64,000 nucleotides of DNA from assembly GCF_029893805.1 (NCBI RefSeq), contig NZ_JARXYP010000002.1:186001-250000 (forward strand). The letters are read 5' to 3'. This DNA is from Streptomyces sp. SAI-135. GTDB lineage: Bacteria; Actinomycetota; Actinomycetes; Streptomycetales; Streptomycetaceae. A program made the position numbers and the translations under genes. The notes under the pieces are model-generated. The model was not told the DNA's origin and made no database searches. It saw nothing but the letters and a program-made list of their open reading frames with translations. Positions 63,101-64,000 of the stretch are shown one piece after another; within the stretch, counting starts at the first letter, position 1; each line of letters opens with the position of its first letter.

Positions 63101-63242
63101 GGCCGAACAGAACGAGAATGAGCTGGACGAGTACACCCGACACGACGTTCGGAACGACCTTCGTAGCCACGCGACGGATGCGGGGCCACATGTTGTTTTG
63201 GTTCTTCTCCAAGAGAAGTCCCCTCTCAAATTCACGGCCCAT
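63093..63242 (-). CDS. Possible 49-residue membrane peptide
   Basis: The frame from ATG 63242 reads MGREFERGLLLEKNQNNMWP, a basic stretch (RIRRVATK) and a hydrophobic C-terminal helix (VVSGVLVQLILVLFGLN). The amphipathic and membrane pattern is plausible for a small membrane protein. The ribosome site is poor and no family is recognised, so it may be accidental. Confidence 0.3.
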   Translation of the reverse strand: MGREFERGLLLEKNQNNMWPRIRRVATKVVPNVVSGVLVQLILVLFGLN

Positions 63243-63691
63243 GAAGGCACCGGAGCTTGAGGAAGAGCCTGGGGGAACGATAGCGGTCCGAGCGGAGCCG
63301 CAGGGTGGAGATCCACGAATCCGAGGACGCCCAGGACCACGGTCTCGGTGACGAGGAACGGTGCTGCGCAGAGTGACACGTCCAGTGTGGCCCACACGCG
63401 TTCGCCCCACGGGGGCACCTGTGCCCAGGAAGTCGTAGCCCCACCGGTCGGCGAGGCGGCGAGGCGGCGATGAGGAGGAGTCTCCGCCCGTGCAGCGCGT
63501 CCCTCCGTAGGCGGTCTCCTGTTGGGATGACGCGAATGACGTCTCGCTTCGTACAACCAGTCCGTGCACAGCACCTTCCACGGCTGCGGACCCAGCCACG
63601 CACAAGCGCTACACAAAAGGTGCTACAAAATATCTAGAAATATGCAGTCGGCATCTATGGGGCGCTCGGTTACCCGCTCGCGCCCCCACAG

Positions 63692-63749
63692 AAATGGGAA
63701 CGTTGGCGGTGACCTGGGAAGACAACCCAGAGCTCAAAATGGGAACGTT
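63692..63749. repeat. 13-base direct repeat in an intergenic region
   Basis: AAATGGGAACGTT occurs at 63692-63704 and 63737-63749, 45 bases apart. The second copy extends to the palindrome GGAACGTTCC at 63742-63751. It lies in a 660-base region without clear genes, before the partial gene at 63909. Spacing of about four helical turns fits a regulator binding two sites on one face. Confidence 0.55.
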
Positions 63750-63908
63750 CCGAAACCGACCCTCATTCCCTCCGTCGCTTCCCTCAAGTACGCCTCGTTG
63801 AGCATCCTTTGATCAAGCGTCATGAGTGTCCGGGGTAGCGGACTCAACGGAAGCGAAGCCGCAAAGTGAAGCCGCCTTGCGCGAGTACGGAACAGAGGAA
63901 CGGAAGCG

Positions 63909-64000
63909 GTGTCCCAACATCTGAGGCTCGTCGTCATGCTCGCGACGTGTGGTCTGGTCACGTTCACCGCCCTGACGGTCACTCTGTTAGTGATGGGCGT
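63909..64000 (+). CDS. Start of a membrane protein, continues beyond the window
   Basis: GTG 63909, preceded by AGAGGAACGGAAGCG, opens a frame VSQHLRLVVMLATCGLVTFT then ALTVTLLVMG to the window edge. The hydrophobic run suggests a signal anchor or first membrane helix. Only 30 codons are visible, so the family cannot be judged. Confidence 0.45.
   Translation, partial: MSQHLRLVVMLATCGLVTFTALTVTLLVMG

Noticed and set aside
1..64000. CRISPR arrays, tRNA or rRNA genes
   Set aside because: No regularly spaced repeats of 25-40 bases, no cloverleaf-like segments with conserved TTCGA loops, and no rRNA-like sequence were seen by eye. A covariance-model scan would be needed for certainty.

Overview
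The window is high-GC actinobacterial DNA and looks like Streptomyces. Evidence: strong GC bias at third codon positions, GTG starts with GGAGG-type ribosome sites, and families typical of that genus (DUF4097 with HicB-like regulator, DrrAB-type exporter, replication-relaxation protein, secreted Rhs, LamG protein). There are two biosynthetic and defence blocks, followed by an IS-rich stretch that resembles a linear-replicon arm. No rRNA, tRNA or CRISPR array was found.

Region 1 (about 0.6-21.2 kb) is a biosynthetic gene cluster. A minus-strand run reads P450, S9 peptidase, type II thioesterase, DDAH-like amidinohydrolase, adenylation domain, carrier protein, SyrB2-like halogenase and a SyrC-like Cys acyltransferase. 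After a separate operator it continues with a thiolase and a luciferase-like oxidoreductase. The adenylation pocket reads DFWNVGMVHK, one residue from the threonine code, and the halogenase has the H-x-A iron motif. The set should therefore make carrier-bound 4-chlorothreonine, as SyrB1/SyrB2/SyrC do. A plus-strand block (HicB-like regulator, two DUF4097 proteins, DrrAB-like ABC exporter, second P450, DoxX-like membrane protein) and two regulators (GbsR/MarR-like, TetR) flank it. Two shared operator-like motifs tie the transcription units together: GTGTCC-N8-GGACAC at three places and a triple TGGCGCC-type motif at two.

Region 2 (21.2-45.2 kb) is a defence island bounded and broken by IS630 and IS256. 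It holds a methylase/TRD-like protein fused to a HEPN domain, with a decayed neighbour. Next come a complete three-gene PIWI-RE system (PD-(D/E)XK nuclease, DinG-type helicase, PIWI-RE protein) and a two-gene Gabija system (OLD/TOPRIM nuclease, UvrD-type helicase). A two-gene NLR/effector pair follows, in which both proteins carry the same RHIM-like VQIG amyloid motif.

Region 3 (44.7-55.6 kb) is a polymorphic toxin locus: a secreted LamG protein, a 2193-residue Rhs protein with a deaminase-like tip, and a SUKH immunity protein just downstream.

Region 4 (55.6-64 kb) has IS701 and IS5 remnants, a helicase-associated-domain protein cut off from its helicase, a replication-relaxation protein, an Mrr-like nuclease, a duplicated-motif membrane protein, a TOPRIM fragment and a partial membrane protein. 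This resembles a subtelomeric or linear-plasmid arm.
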